A DNA stretch of 23,411 nt, from NCBI GenBank assembly GCA_002284615.2, contig MU069965.1, positions 192,284 to 215,694 of the forward strand. Direction: 5' to 3'. Under the pieces are notes generated by a model that ran no database searches, was not told the DNA's origin, and saw only the letters and a program-made list of their open reading frames with translations. Below, one piece after another: positions 1 through 8,739 of the stretch; position 1 is the first letter of the stretch, and each line of letters starts with the position of its first letter. A program made the translations under genes and the position numbers. This DNA comes from Dunaliella salina. Its lineage: Eukaryota; Chlorophyta; Chlorophyceae; Chlamydomonadales; Dunaliellaceae.

Positions 1-37
<37 letters not shown>
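1..37. repeat. (TG)n microsatellite at window start
   Basis: Uninterrupted TG dinucleotide run that begins at the first base, so its full length is not visible. The window also ends in (CA)n, which suggests that both ends are assembly breaks in simple repeats. Confidence 0.98.
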
Positions 38-38
<1 letters not shown>

Positions 39-429
39 AGGATGGCTCAAATAGCTTGGATCTGCTCCTGTGACTGCTGCGCATGCCCAAGCTACGAGAG
101 GTGTTGGAAGTGTGGAGAGTGGGGAGGGGAGAAAGGGCAGTGGGGAGCAAGAGGGCCGAGGCTAAGCAAGGCCAAACGCATCCGCTCAAGGGGGCCGGGG
201 AGGGGATGGAGGCTGGGGCTGGAGGGAAGGAGTTGGAGCGCAGGGTGAATGGGGCTGTTAGCATGAAGGATGGTAGCTGCTGCTATGGCCCAAGGGGGGG
301 TGCGAGGGTTTATATGAGAAGAATGTCACTTTTGACTCCAAAACCCTGTAACTCCAGGCAGATATTATGCCAACATGTACATGCAAGTATCAATAGCACT
401 CAGGAAAAGCTCACGCGCCAGGTTGGCAT
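38..429. other. Unassigned stretch, purine-rich in its first half
   Basis: The first 200 bases are rich in GGGGA-type words on the plus strand. Reading frames are open across part of it but resemble no protein I know, and the longest one simply runs on into the satellite. I see no gene, splice pattern or RNA here. Confidence 0.4.
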
Positions 430-1800
430 TTCCAGCGCACAAAAGTTGGATCCAGCGCACGATTTAAGCTTTCGTGCGCTTGAAATCAAGCCTACAGATT
501 TGTCTCAGCGCACGATCCAGCTTTTGTGCGCTGGATCCAGCTTTTGTGCGCTGTATCCAGCTTTTGTGCGCTGGAACAAAGACAGTGCCAATCTGACCTC
601 TGCTGGATTGTGCGCTGGATGCAGCTTTTGTGCGCTGTATCCAGCTTTTGTGCGCTTGAATAGAGACAGTGCCAATTTGACCTCTGCTGGATTGTGCGCT
701 GGATCCAGCTTTTGTGCGCTTGAACAGAGACAGTACCAATCTGACCTCTGCTGGATCGTGCGCTGGATCCAGCTTTTGTGCGCTGTATCCAGCTTTTGTG
801 CGCTTGAACAGAGATAGTGCCAATCTGACCTCTCCAGGATCGTGCGCGGGATCCAGCTTTTGTGCGCTGTATCCAGCTTTTGTGCGCTTGAACAGAGACA
901 GTGCCAATCTGACCTCTGCTAGATCGTGCGCTGGATCCAGCTTTTGTGCGCTGTATCCAGCTTTTGTGCGCTTGAACAGAGACAGTGCCAATCTGACCTC
1001 TGCTGGATCGTGCGCTGGATCCAGCTTTTATGCGCTGGATCCAGCTTTTGTGCGCTTGAACAGAGACAGTGCCAATCTGACCTCTTCTGGATCGTGCGCG
1101 GGATCCAGCTTTTGTGTGCTGTATCCAGCTTTTGTGCACTTGAACAGAGACAGTGCCAATCTGACCTCTGCTGGATCGTGCGCTGGATCCAGCTTTTGTG
1201 CGCTGGATCCAGCTTTTGTGCGCTTGAACAGAGACAGTGCCAATCTGACCTCTGCTGGATTGTGCGCTGGATCCAGCTTTTGTGCGCTTTATTTCAGCTT
1301 TTGTGCGCTTGAACAAAGACAGTGCCAATCTGACCTCTGCTGGATCGTGCGCTGGATCCAGCTTTTGTGCGCTGTATCCAGCTTTTGTGCGCTTGAACAG
1401 AGACAGTGCCAATCTGACCTGTGCTGGTTTGTGCGCGGGATCCAGCTTTCGTGCGCTTGGTCCATCTTTCTTGTGCTATAATAGAGACAGTGCCAATATG
1501 ACTTCTCCCTTATCATGCGTAGGATCTAGCTTTCTGGCGCGGGATGCATCTTTACCATGCGATAATTGAGGCATTGCCAATATGACCTCTCCCTGATTAT
1601 GCACAGAGTTCAACTTTGATCCATCTTTCTTGTGCTACAGAGACAGTGCCAATGTGACCTTTGCTGGATCCCGCGCGGGTTCCAGCTGTACTGCGTGGGA
1701 TCCATTTTTCTTGTGCTAGAACTGAGATTGTGTCAATCTGTTTCTGCTGGATCTCTTGTGGGATCCAGCTTTCCTACGCTGGATCCATCCTTCCTGTTTT
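430..1800. repeat. 84-bp tandem satellite array built from ~21-bp words
   Basis: The word GACAGTGCCAATCTGACC recurs at about 581, 665, 729, 813, 897, 981, 1065, 1149, 1233, 1318, 1402 and 1486, so the period is 84 bp, with one short unit of 64 and one of 85. Each unit holds two or three variants of a ~21-bp subunit, CTGGATCCAGCTTTTGTGCG, and many contain the perfect 12-bp palindrome GCTGGATCCAGC. Copies after about 1490 are increasingly diverged, and the last recognisable words fade out near 1790. Because 84 is a multiple of three and stop codons are rare, long frames stay open on both strands with a 28-residue period. I read these frames as by-products of the repeat, not as genes. Confidence 0.95.
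432..463 (-). repeat. Inverted satellite word at the left edge of the array
   Basis: The reverse complement of this 32-bp stretch matches the array sequence near 754-785 with a single mismatch (A for G in the middle). It therefore lies in the opposite orientation to the rest of the array and could fold back onto the first units, with a spacer of about 60 bases. Confidence 0.85.
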
Positions 1801-2946
1801 TTTTTTAATCAGCACAACTATTATTTCTGTTGCTCTCAATTTCAGGTTTCCTGTGTTTTTCCAGAGATAGGCGACGAAGGCCTCAGAAATGGGTACTTTT
1901 GAAATGTTCACTAAGCATGGGCCACAAAGTTGGCTATGTTTAAGCTTAGGTGTTATATGTAGCCCTGCTCATGAGGAACCCATGCATTTAAGCTTGAATA
2001 CAGCCAATTTGTGGCACCTGCCTAATCGGCTGCGGCGTGAACCCTAGATTTGAGGCCAAATCTCCATACCTGACAACCCGTTGCACCAAATTGAGTGATT
2101 TTTGGTGACTTGGAGTCCTTGTACCAAAAAAATATCATTGCAAAAAAAGTGGAGTGAAAAGACCCAGTGGTTGCTCAGGCACAGAATTTCGGCCATCTAC
2201 CTAAGGGGAAATCCAGCACGAGGGGTGCCAAAAAGGTCAATTTTTGACTTCCACCTTTCCTACTTTTGAATATGCAGAATTTTAGCAATGTTTATAGGAG
2301 TTATAAACATACAAAATTGTGGGAGTGAAAAATGGTCCTAGGGTGCAGCTGCGGGCATTTTAGGGTGATCTGAGGCCAGAAGAGTGATCTGGGGTCCTGC
2401 AATTTTCTTCATTTTTTGGTGAACATAATTTTTAATGCTATCATAATGGTTGGCATGGTCAGATTTGGAAAATATTGGTGGAAAGGAACATTTTCAGCAA
2501 ATTGGGCCCGTTGCCCCCCTCTGGTGTTTTTCAGGGATTTGGCTTTCTCACATCCTTTTTTGTATGCCAGCAGCTATGTTTCTAAGCTGAAGTTTCATGC
2601 CTTAAGGCTATAACCTAGCCATGTTTTTCTTAGGCTGGTGAGCCAGCTTTTGCCCAGCAGTCAAGCCACTTGACTGGAAAAGGCTGTGATCATTCATGTT
2701 CATTAGTAAGGTATCATCATGTCCATCTTGGCCTGGCGTGTGTAAGGGCTGCCAAAAAATATTTTTTCTGAAGGAGGAGGAGAAAGCAAGCAAACTAAAT
2801 AATCCATGAAATTCATCCCATTGAGTATTATCATCCAAAGGAAGAGGAGAAAACCAAAGAGGAATATTGCCTTGAATATTGGGAGCCAACAGAAAATCTG
2901 GAATGTAGTAATAAGAAAAGAACCAACAAGAGTCCTCATGTCGCAT
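1801..2946. other. Non-coding stretch, nothing recognised
   Basis: AT-richer sequence with short T and A runs. The longest frames are below 90 codons, lack protein-like composition and have no partner exon. No tandem repeat, RNA gene or transposon end was recognised. Confidence 0.4.
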
Positions 2947-3036
2947 GCCAATCTGACCTCTGCTGGATCGTGCGCTGTATCCAGCTTTCATGCACACGAT
3001 CCAGCTTTTGTACGCTTGAACAGAGACAGTGCCAAT
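2947..3036. repeat. Solitary 84-bp satellite monomer
   Basis: A single unit of the 430-1800 satellite, in the same orientation. It opens with GCCAAT at 2947 and closes with GCCAAT at 3031, exactly one 84-bp period later. The unit keeps the GACCTCTGCTGGATCGTGCG and TTGAACAGAGACAGTGCCAAT words and has a few substitutions in the middle. It lies about 1.1 kb beyond the end of the main array. Confidence 0.9.
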
Positions 3037-3085
3037 TTTTAAAATATAAATCAAAAAAATTAACACTTGTTGCATGCGCGCGCGC

Positions 3086-3175
3086 GCCAAGCGCTAGTAG
3101 AGTGGCTCACAACCAACTTAATATGCTTGAGGCCAAGGTTTCGAATCTTACCAAACTAAAACAAAAATAGAGCAA
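3086..3175 (+). repeat. tRNA-like (SINE-like) sequence with Pol III boxes
   Basis: TAGTAGAGTGGCTCA at 3095 resembles an A box with one mismatch in its core, and GGTTTCGAATC at 3137 resembles a B box with one extra T. The spacing of 42 bases is that of a tRNA gene. Three of four D-stem pairs and about three T-stem pairs form, but no anticodon stem does, so this is not a functional tRNA. An A-rich stretch follows (3150-3180), as in a tRNA-derived SINE. The call rests on two short motifs only. Confidence 0.35.
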
Positions 3176-3340
3176 GAAATAAGAATCGTGCGCGCAAAAG
3201 TAGAATCCAGCGCTTGAAGGACAATTCAGCGCTTGAAAGGACGGAGGAGCGCTTGAAAGGATGATGGGGTGCTTGAAAGGACGATGGGGCGCCTGAAAGG
3301 AAACATCCTGCACTGTATCCAGCTTTTGTGCGCACGTCTG

Positions 3341-3588
3341 TTGTTTGTGCGCTGAGGTAACAATGAAAGCTACGCACGATTTCGTTTTCAAGCGCACGAT
3401 TGCTTTCTTGCGCTGGATTCTGGTATTCAGCGCACAAGCAAAAAATTCTGCGCTTTAAAGCAATTCCTGCGCTTGAATGCAAATCCTGCGCTTGAAAGCA
3501 ATCGTGCAATCGTGCGCTGGAAAACCAAATCGTGCGCTGGAAAACCAAATCGTGCGCAGCTTTCATTGTTACCTCAGCGCACAAACAA
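3341..3588. repeat. Long fold-back within the second array
   Basis: Bases 3341-3371 are the perfect reverse complement of 3558-3588 (31 bp). Allowing one mismatch, the match extends to 3341-3382 against 3547-3588. Beyond that, weaker pairing continues inward through the ATCGTGCGCT words, disturbed by a 20-bp tandem duplication in the right arm. The loop is about 165 bases or less. Confidence 0.9.
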
Positions 3589-3594
3589 CGGATC

Positions 3595-3628
3595 GTGCGC
3601 ACGAACGACAGGACCCGTTCGTGCGCAC
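3595..3628. repeat. Perfect 13-bp hairpin with an 8-base loop
   Basis: GTGCGCACGAACG (3595-3607) is followed by an 8-base spacer and then CGTTCGTGCGCAC (3616-3628), its exact reverse complement. No T-run follows, so it is not a terminator-type hairpin. It sits at the right flank of the larger fold-back. Confidence 0.85.
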
Positions 3629-3734
3629 AAAAGCTTCAATCGTGCGCTGGAACGCCTGTTCTTGCGCGTAGTGTTTACCTGAGTGTAGAGCTGTTGACCT
3701 CATGAAGGAAAGTCATGAACCTGATGAAGTCACA

Positions 3735-3915
3735 AACAAGAGTACTTCTGGCAGCCAGGTTCTAGAGCCAGATGCTCATAGCAACCCTCCAGATCCCCAT
3801 TAGCCTGCCCTGACTCATATCTTGTGGTGGAGGGGACTCACGGCTCTTTATGAGTCAATGTGTCTACTTTTCCTTAATTGATGTAGGGAGCGTTTCTCAG
3901 CCTCCGTAATTCTTC
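3735..3915 (+). mobile_element. LINE 3' end, 5'-truncated copy
   Basis: The frame ending at the TAG at 3803-3805 reads NKSTSGSQVLEP...NPPDPH-stop, which matches the C-terminus of the minus-strand LINE at 17215-17900. The 3' untranslated part also matches that copy: a GTGGTGGAGGGG word, CTCACGGCTC, and TTCCTTAATTGATGTAGGGA at about 3870-3889. The element passes straight into the (TTTTC)n run, which therefore looks like its tail. Only the last ~25 codons and the 3' UTR are present. Confidence 0.75.
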
Positions 3916-3946
<31 letters not shown>

Positions 3947-4109
3947 CTTTTCTTTTCTTTTCTTTTCTTTTCTTTTCTTTTCTTTTCTTTTCTTTTCTTT
4001 TCTTTTCTTTTCTNTTTTCTTTTCTTTTCTTTTCTTTTCTTTTCTTTTCTTTTCTTTTCTTTTCTTTTCTTTTCTTTTCTTTTCTTTTCTTTTCTTTTCT
4101 TTTCTTTTC
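3911..4109. repeat. (TTTTC)n microsatellite with one N
   Basis: About 200 bases of TTTTC pentamers, with a single undetermined base at 4014 where the run reads TCTNTTTTC. The run begins directly after the LINE 3' UTR. Lysine/glutamate/arginine-rich frames on the minus strand across it are products of the repeat. Confidence 0.97.
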
Positions 4110-4864
4110 ACAAATTTGATCCATCTGACGAGGTCACCATGCTGGTGCAAATGCCTCAAGCGACCACCTCTGAATATGCCGGTACATACATGCAATGGTT
4201 ATAGAAAGTAATGGGCTAGTCATTGCCAATGTGATCACATTACAAGGGAGAACCCGGCACGACTTAGTCACATTGGTTAATCTTCCATCGGGGGCGACTG
4301 CGGAGGCCAGGGAGGTGTCGCGGGTTTTTATCTTGTTGGAGGCAATTGTGGAAGCCCTTTCCTTTATGTACGCACTGAGATCGCTACATGTGTAGAGCAT
4401 TGGAATTTCATATTCTCAAATTTTCACACATTGCTTCTGACATGCTCATTTAGTGTTATGTCAATTTTACTGTTGGTGACCAATTAGTTAGGTTTGTTAC
4501 AGGAATTTTTGGGTGATGATTTTCCTGGGACCCTCATGTTGAAAATGTGGGGATTTGTGACAATGGTGGTGTGGTTTACTGGTCATAGCAGTGTGTGGCC
4601 TGCCTCCGCACCATCACTTTCTTCGTCCAAGGTGGAGTAACCCTCAGAGGACATTGGGTGGAGTGATTCGTGTTGCCAAGTCAGTACATCTTACAGAACA
4701 TGATCTGAGCATGATGCTTCAAATAGTGTAGACAGACTCACACACCGCTTTAATCAGTGTAGACGGACTCAAAAACACTGCTTGTAGCTTCAATAACTGA
4801 TCACACCTCCCCACATCCGATCATAAATGGTGCATGGTGTCGACAGAAAGGATCTTTAATCCCC
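4110..4864. other. Unassigned stretch between LINE copies
   Basis: A 66-codon plus-strand frame from 4195 (MVIESNGLVIANVITLQGRT...) looks mildly protein-like and might be a decayed 5' part of a LINE, but I cannot place it in a known domain. The words GTGTAGACAGACTCA and GTGTAGACGGACTCA at about 4727 and 4757 form a short direct repeat. Nothing else is recognised. Confidence 0.3.
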
Positions 4865-7015
4865 TTGAATCTGACTGTGCCTACCAAAGATTTTTCCAGT
4901 GCAAATTGCCATGGCCAGGTCCTTGGGGCATGCACTGACGTCTTCTCTGAGCGCTTAGCAGCTATTCCTGCTGTCATCCTCCCCATGATGATGACATTGA
5001 TTTCACAATTCTCCGCCGCACAGTACATTCCCTCCTCCACACCATTGAACCAGTTGCCTCCTTACACCCACCAGACTGCAGGTGGCTCCAGCTGCAATGC
5101 ATACGTGACCTGGCTTAACAACTACCCTGAACTTGCTAAATTTCCTGCCGGAAACATCCAATTCCACACACCCAAACAATGGTTTGATTCCATCCCTAGT
5201 TCTATCCTGCCTTCTTATCCCATGCAACTCATTGTTGTCTGGAACCATGATGCCAGAGAAACACCGGATTGTGTAAGTAAAGACTGGTTCAAGATCCTCA
5301 ATCAAGACATACCAGAAGCTCACTTGCTGAATCCTCAAAAATCTGCCACGCCATTGCGTACCCACCAACGTCTAGAATTGAATACTTGTAAAAAGAAATT
5401 CCCATCATTTCCCCTTGACATCCACACCTGCTCACACAAGCGCCCCCAGGAAAGGGGGGCCCTCCTTCCTTGCACCTATGAAGAGATGTTTTTACCTAAA
5501 ATCAAGGACTGGAGAGAAATTACCTACACGAATGGCAGCGCCCTTCAACCCAAAGACGATGACTCCCCACCACTTGTTGGCTCAGGTACTACAAAGCAGG
5601 TACATAAACTTCTTACGCACCCTCTCAACACCTGCAGCCGCACATAAAACTCGATGGCCATGCATGGCCATATGGACCTATAAACACCATCAACAGAGCT
5701 GAACTTGCACCCATCCTTGTGACACTCCAACATGAGCAAAGTGACATCGCCTTTAATAGTGCATCCTGCCTCTCCCAGATTTCAAAACAAACCCTGAATC
5801 CGATGTGCGTAGGATACCACCTGCATGCAGAGATTATGCACGCTATGTCGTACGTATTGCAGCATTTTCCCCACCCTATCCATTTTCACAAAGGCAAAGC
5901 CCACTCTAGGATATTAGGCAACAAGGGGGCTGCCGCTTGCGCATGCACCGCAGCACTCACAAATATTGTAGATCCAGATGCCAGGGAAAAATTCTGCAAT
6001 TGCTACTGGCTTTCACTGAATACCTCAAACATACCAAATGTGGACTTAGACTGCTCCTACACTGCTCCGATCCACTATTTCAACAGCTTGAACAGCAAAC
6101 TTAAAATAAAAATGCACAAGCTTGGCTTTGTTGATGCTACTGGCAACTATTTCAAGAGCTGGCTCAACTCTGCCATAAACCCCCGCTCACCTAACCACCA
6201 CCGCTAACATGCAAGCTCGCAGCTGAAACTGTCAACATATAACAAAGAGGTGAGCAACTCCTTCTGGCACCATCCAGAGAGTACCCTAAAACTCTTGGTT
6301 GAACAACAAACAAATAAAAAGTACTGCACGGGGGTACTTTACACACAAAACATTCCTTCAGATTCAACAGGTCTTTGAGCCCTGGAAGATGCCCGCTTTG
6401 TGAGGATATGGACGGCATTAATCACATCATCCTCAGCAATGAGTGGGATGCACACCAAAAGGTATCGTGTCAGCCTTAGCCTCTATGTAAATCCTTTGGA
6501 AAGACAGGTATGGCTCATCCCTGTTATGGATGCCTGCAGTAAATGAGAGACTCCTGGAACAAGGCATACAAGTCCCTGAAGCCATGTCACGAGGTATTCC
6601 TAACTAGTTTTCCCTTCTAGTTAAAGCTCCTCTGCCCAGCACCGAAGCCGCCCTGGTGCTATTTTTGTGCTCTCTATTTTAGGCCGACAAGTCCACCTTG
6701 ACCTTTCTAAGATCCCTTCTCATGACAGAAAATATCCACCTTCAAGGTGTTGAAATAATCTACCCACTTATCTTTTGGAAACTGCAGTAGCTCATCTTTC
6801 CTGTACTATGAGCAGAATCAGATCCCGCAGCTCAGGAAATCCAATCAACAAAGTGACTGTGCATACCATCATTGATTGGTATGGCTAGCACTTCTTACGA
6901 TGAATACACAATCAAACCTCCTACAGATCTGGGTCCTACCAAACAAAAAATTTAAATCACTAGCATGCAAGCCATGCCATCCAAAAAAAATTGACAACCA
7001 TTTTTAGCATCACAC
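4865..7015 (+). mobile_element. Degenerate LINE body: RNase H, zinc knuckle and C-terminal domain
   Basis: The piece of ORF2 downstream of the reverse transcriptase, broken by frameshifts and stops. Frame 4865-5647 holds the region leading to RNase H, including WNHDARE, PLRTHQRLELNT and YTNGS. A frameshift just before 5653 moves the reading to the frame with GPINTINRAELAPILVTLQ (about 5675-5735), FNSASCLSQI, HKGKAHSRILGNKG, and on to 6207. A CPLC...H knuckle follows at 6390-6425. Next come ERLLEQGIQVPEAMSRGIPN with a TAG at about 6604, AIFVLSILGRQVHLDLSKIP in another frame (6658-6720), and TIKPPTDLGPTKQK near 6911-6952. The order matches chlorophyte LINE proteins I know. No reverse transcriptase or endonuclease domain was found upstream, so the copy is 5'-truncated or too decayed. 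It is certainly non-functional. Confidence 0.85.
5519..5961 (+). pseudogene. RNase H domain of the LINE, catalytic residues lost
   Basis: In RNase H the active site normally uses four acidic residues. Here the TDGS motif reads YTNGS (Asn at 5531-5533). NRAEL keeps its Glu (5701-5703). The TDS motif reads FNSAS (Asn at 5755-5757). The GNEGAD motif reads GNKGAA (Ala at 5932-5934). The KAHS histidine (5902-5904) is kept. A frameshift between about 5640 and 5653 also separates the first strand from the rest. The domain cannot be active as written; family membership is clear from motif order and spacing. Confidence 0.85.
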
Positions 7016-7019
7016 CGAG

Positions 7020-8050
7020 ACAGGATACTACTCTTTCTACCAGAATCTCTCTCCCCACTATCAAAGAAAGGGCAGTAGTGCTTTCTGGCCCCTGCCAACA
7101 CTTTCTTTTAAAATGGAACGGAGCATCTTTAACTACCGCACATGTACCCTCTTCAACCAGAAGCATGCAGTACGTTTTAAAATTTCCACCTGCCTCCAAT
7201 GCACCCTTTGTGGGGAGCCTGACAGTACCCTGCACGTTCTATCAGGATGTAAATACTCCACCATGTCAAGTATGGTAACTGAGCGCCAAAACATTGCCAG
7301 CAGAACTTTCCTAACAGGTATCAGCAAAGGCCCCTTCGGGGCAGGCCTTGTCTCCATGGACGTTGGCAGTGCAAATCGTCTTGCTTAACAGGACCTCCAG
7401 ATTCCTGAACACTCAACAAATAGAACCCTCCCTATATATATTCTCCCTTATCGTCGCCCTGACAAAGAAAGGCTCACTTCTAGCCACCCTGATGCAATAC
7501 TAGTTGTTTCCATAATAAGAGCGCCAAGGACCAATTCATGGTATCCGTTGAGAAATGCAGGGGGGCGCGGAGGAAACAGGGAGCACTCAGCGCCAGCCAC
7601 AGCCACTCCACCTACTTCCATGGTCCTTCACCCTAGTCAGCTCCTCCCAGAACAAAAGCACATCCACCTTGTGGAAGTCAAATACTGTGAAGTCACCCAG
7701 AATCAGCTTGAGGCCTCCAAGCAGCAGCACCGGGATTTGTGTCGCCATCCTTCAAGGGCCTCTGGTCAAGTCACTCTTAGTGCTATTTTGTTAGGTGTGG
7801 GTGGGGTAATCTACACCCCCCACACTTTGGAGCCACTGACAGAGCTTGCTAGTATCAGACGAGCACTGGTGAAGACTTCTTTCAACTCTCATCAACAAGG
7901 TCAGGCACGAGCTACTACCCAATCCTCCTGATCCCCACTGGCTTCTTTTCTCATGTTCTCTTGGTGAAAGGGATACACGGTGCCTTGGTCCTAGGCATTC
8001 TCTTTTGGGAGTGTTCACTGCCTGGGTATTCTTTTATTTTCTTCTCTTAA
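7020..8050 (+). mobile_element. Second LINE copy, C-terminal part with a single in-frame stop
   Basis: One frame (7050-7931) reads through FWPLPTLSFKMER, FNYRTCTLFNQKHAVRF and an intact CCHC knuckle CTLCGEPDSTLHVLSGC (Cys at 7200, 7209 and 7248; His at 7233). It continues through MVTERQNIASRTF and SKGPFGAGLVSMDVGS, a TAA at 7386-7388, then QDLQIPEHSTNR, HPDAILVVS, HIHLVEVKYCE and LLGVGGVIYTPHTLEPL. The single TAA precedes CAG and may be an old CAA codon. The frame ends at 7931, while a neighbouring frame encodes the family's terminal NPPDPH, so a late frameshift is likely. The element starts head to tail against the previous copy near 7015-7030, hence is 5'-truncated there. The 3' limit is approximate. 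Confidence 0.85.
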
Positions 8051-8119
8051 CACCAGGAATTAATTTCATTTTCAGGGGGCTTCTGGGGGGTTCTGCTGGG
8101 CGTGCAATGGTGGAGAGCA

Positions 8120-8175
8120 GGAGAAGAAGAGTCCAAGCGTCTAGGAGCATGGACAATCCTCCTGATCCTCAATAG
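8120..8175 (+). mobile_element. LINE C-terminal scrap
   Basis: The frame before the TAG at 8173-8175 reads QASRSMDNPPDPQ-stop, corresponding to the SQALEP...NPPDPH terminus of the other copies. The homologous stretch is short, so this could be an internal duplication of the preceding copy rather than a separate insertion. Confidence 0.5.
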
Positions 8176-8269
8176 CTCTGTTTCTGGCTCTCATCTAGGC
8201 TTGTATTGTCTTGTGTAGGTTTTGAGAGCCTTTTGGTGAGGCCATGCTAGCTTGCTAGTTTGGGGACCT

Positions 8270-8430
8270 TCCCCTGCTACACGCTGCCTGTGGGCAGCGT
8301 AAATTTCTCTTTTCTTGCTGATTTTTGGGCCTGTTGTCTTCACAGTCCTCCACTTGTCCTCCACAAGATGGATATGCCTCTGTTCTGGAAGAAGCTGGCT
8401 TGGATGATGGGCCATGGATTCCGCTACAAA
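8270..8430 (-). mobile_element. LINE C-domain fragment, minus strand
   Basis: Read on the minus strand it gives HPSQLLPEQRHIHLVEDK, nearly identical to HPSQLLPEQKHIHLVEVK of the plus-strand copy at 7631-7684. Similarity fades after about 15 further residues. It is thus an inverted, strongly truncated relative of the neighbouring copy. Confidence 0.7.
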
Positions 8431-8564
8431 ATTGAAATTTTTGAGTGAGTTATAATTAGAAATTTCATTTCTCTCATTTTATTTCTCTCATTAAATTGGT
8501 AAAGTAGACTCTACTTTATCGGATGTGGCTGGCGTTAAACTTTCCCTCATACCATCGCGCTCTC

Positions 8565-8585
8565 AGGCAGGCAGGCAGGCAGGCA

Positions 8586-8627
<42 letters not shown>

Positions 8628-8650
8628 TAGGCGGGCGTGCGGGCGGGCTA
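8565..8650. repeat. (CAGG)n microsatellite
   Basis: CAGG tetramers with one CAGA interruption from about 8565, degrading into GCGGGCGTGCGGGCGGGC after 8628. Confidence 0.95.
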
Positions 8651-8739
8651 GCATAGCACGGAATAGAAACCAGACCTCGTCTGCTGCAGAAGATGCCTGG
8701 GAACAGCGCAAGGTTTGAGAGCAAAATCAAGCCAAAGGA

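Larger units (their letters stand above)
3183..3670. repeat. Second modular array of ~20-bp GTGCGC words
   Basis: Short units recur: GCGCTTGAAAGGACGATGGG-type words at 3211-3300, GCGCTTGAAAGCAA types at 3467-3505, and ATCGTGCGCTGGAAAACC twice in tandem at 3509-3548. They share the GTGCGCT core of the 84-bp satellite, including CTGTATCCAGCTTTTGTGCG at 3314-3333, so the two arrays are related. The order and orientation of the words vary, unlike in the main array. Confidence 0.8.

Noticed and set aside
464..1481. Long repetitive-protein ORFs on both strands across the satellite
   Set aside because: The period of 84 is a multiple of three and stops are rare, so frames stay open on both strands at once. 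There is no independent sign of coding, such as splice sites, and no known domain.
430..1800. CRISPR-like array
   Set aside because: There are no unique spacers between repeats: the whole unit is repeated, and the setting is eukaryotic.
3848..4195. Lys/Glu/Arg-rich minus-strand ORFs
   Set aside because: They are a direct translation of the (TTTTC)n run and include an N.
7386..7388. TAA read as glutamine (variant nuclear code, known in some ulvophyte algae)
   Set aside because: It would fit this one site, but the first LINE has a TAG where a Trp is expected, and the MYND frame ends properly at a TAA after the zinc finger. A point mutation in a dead element is simpler.
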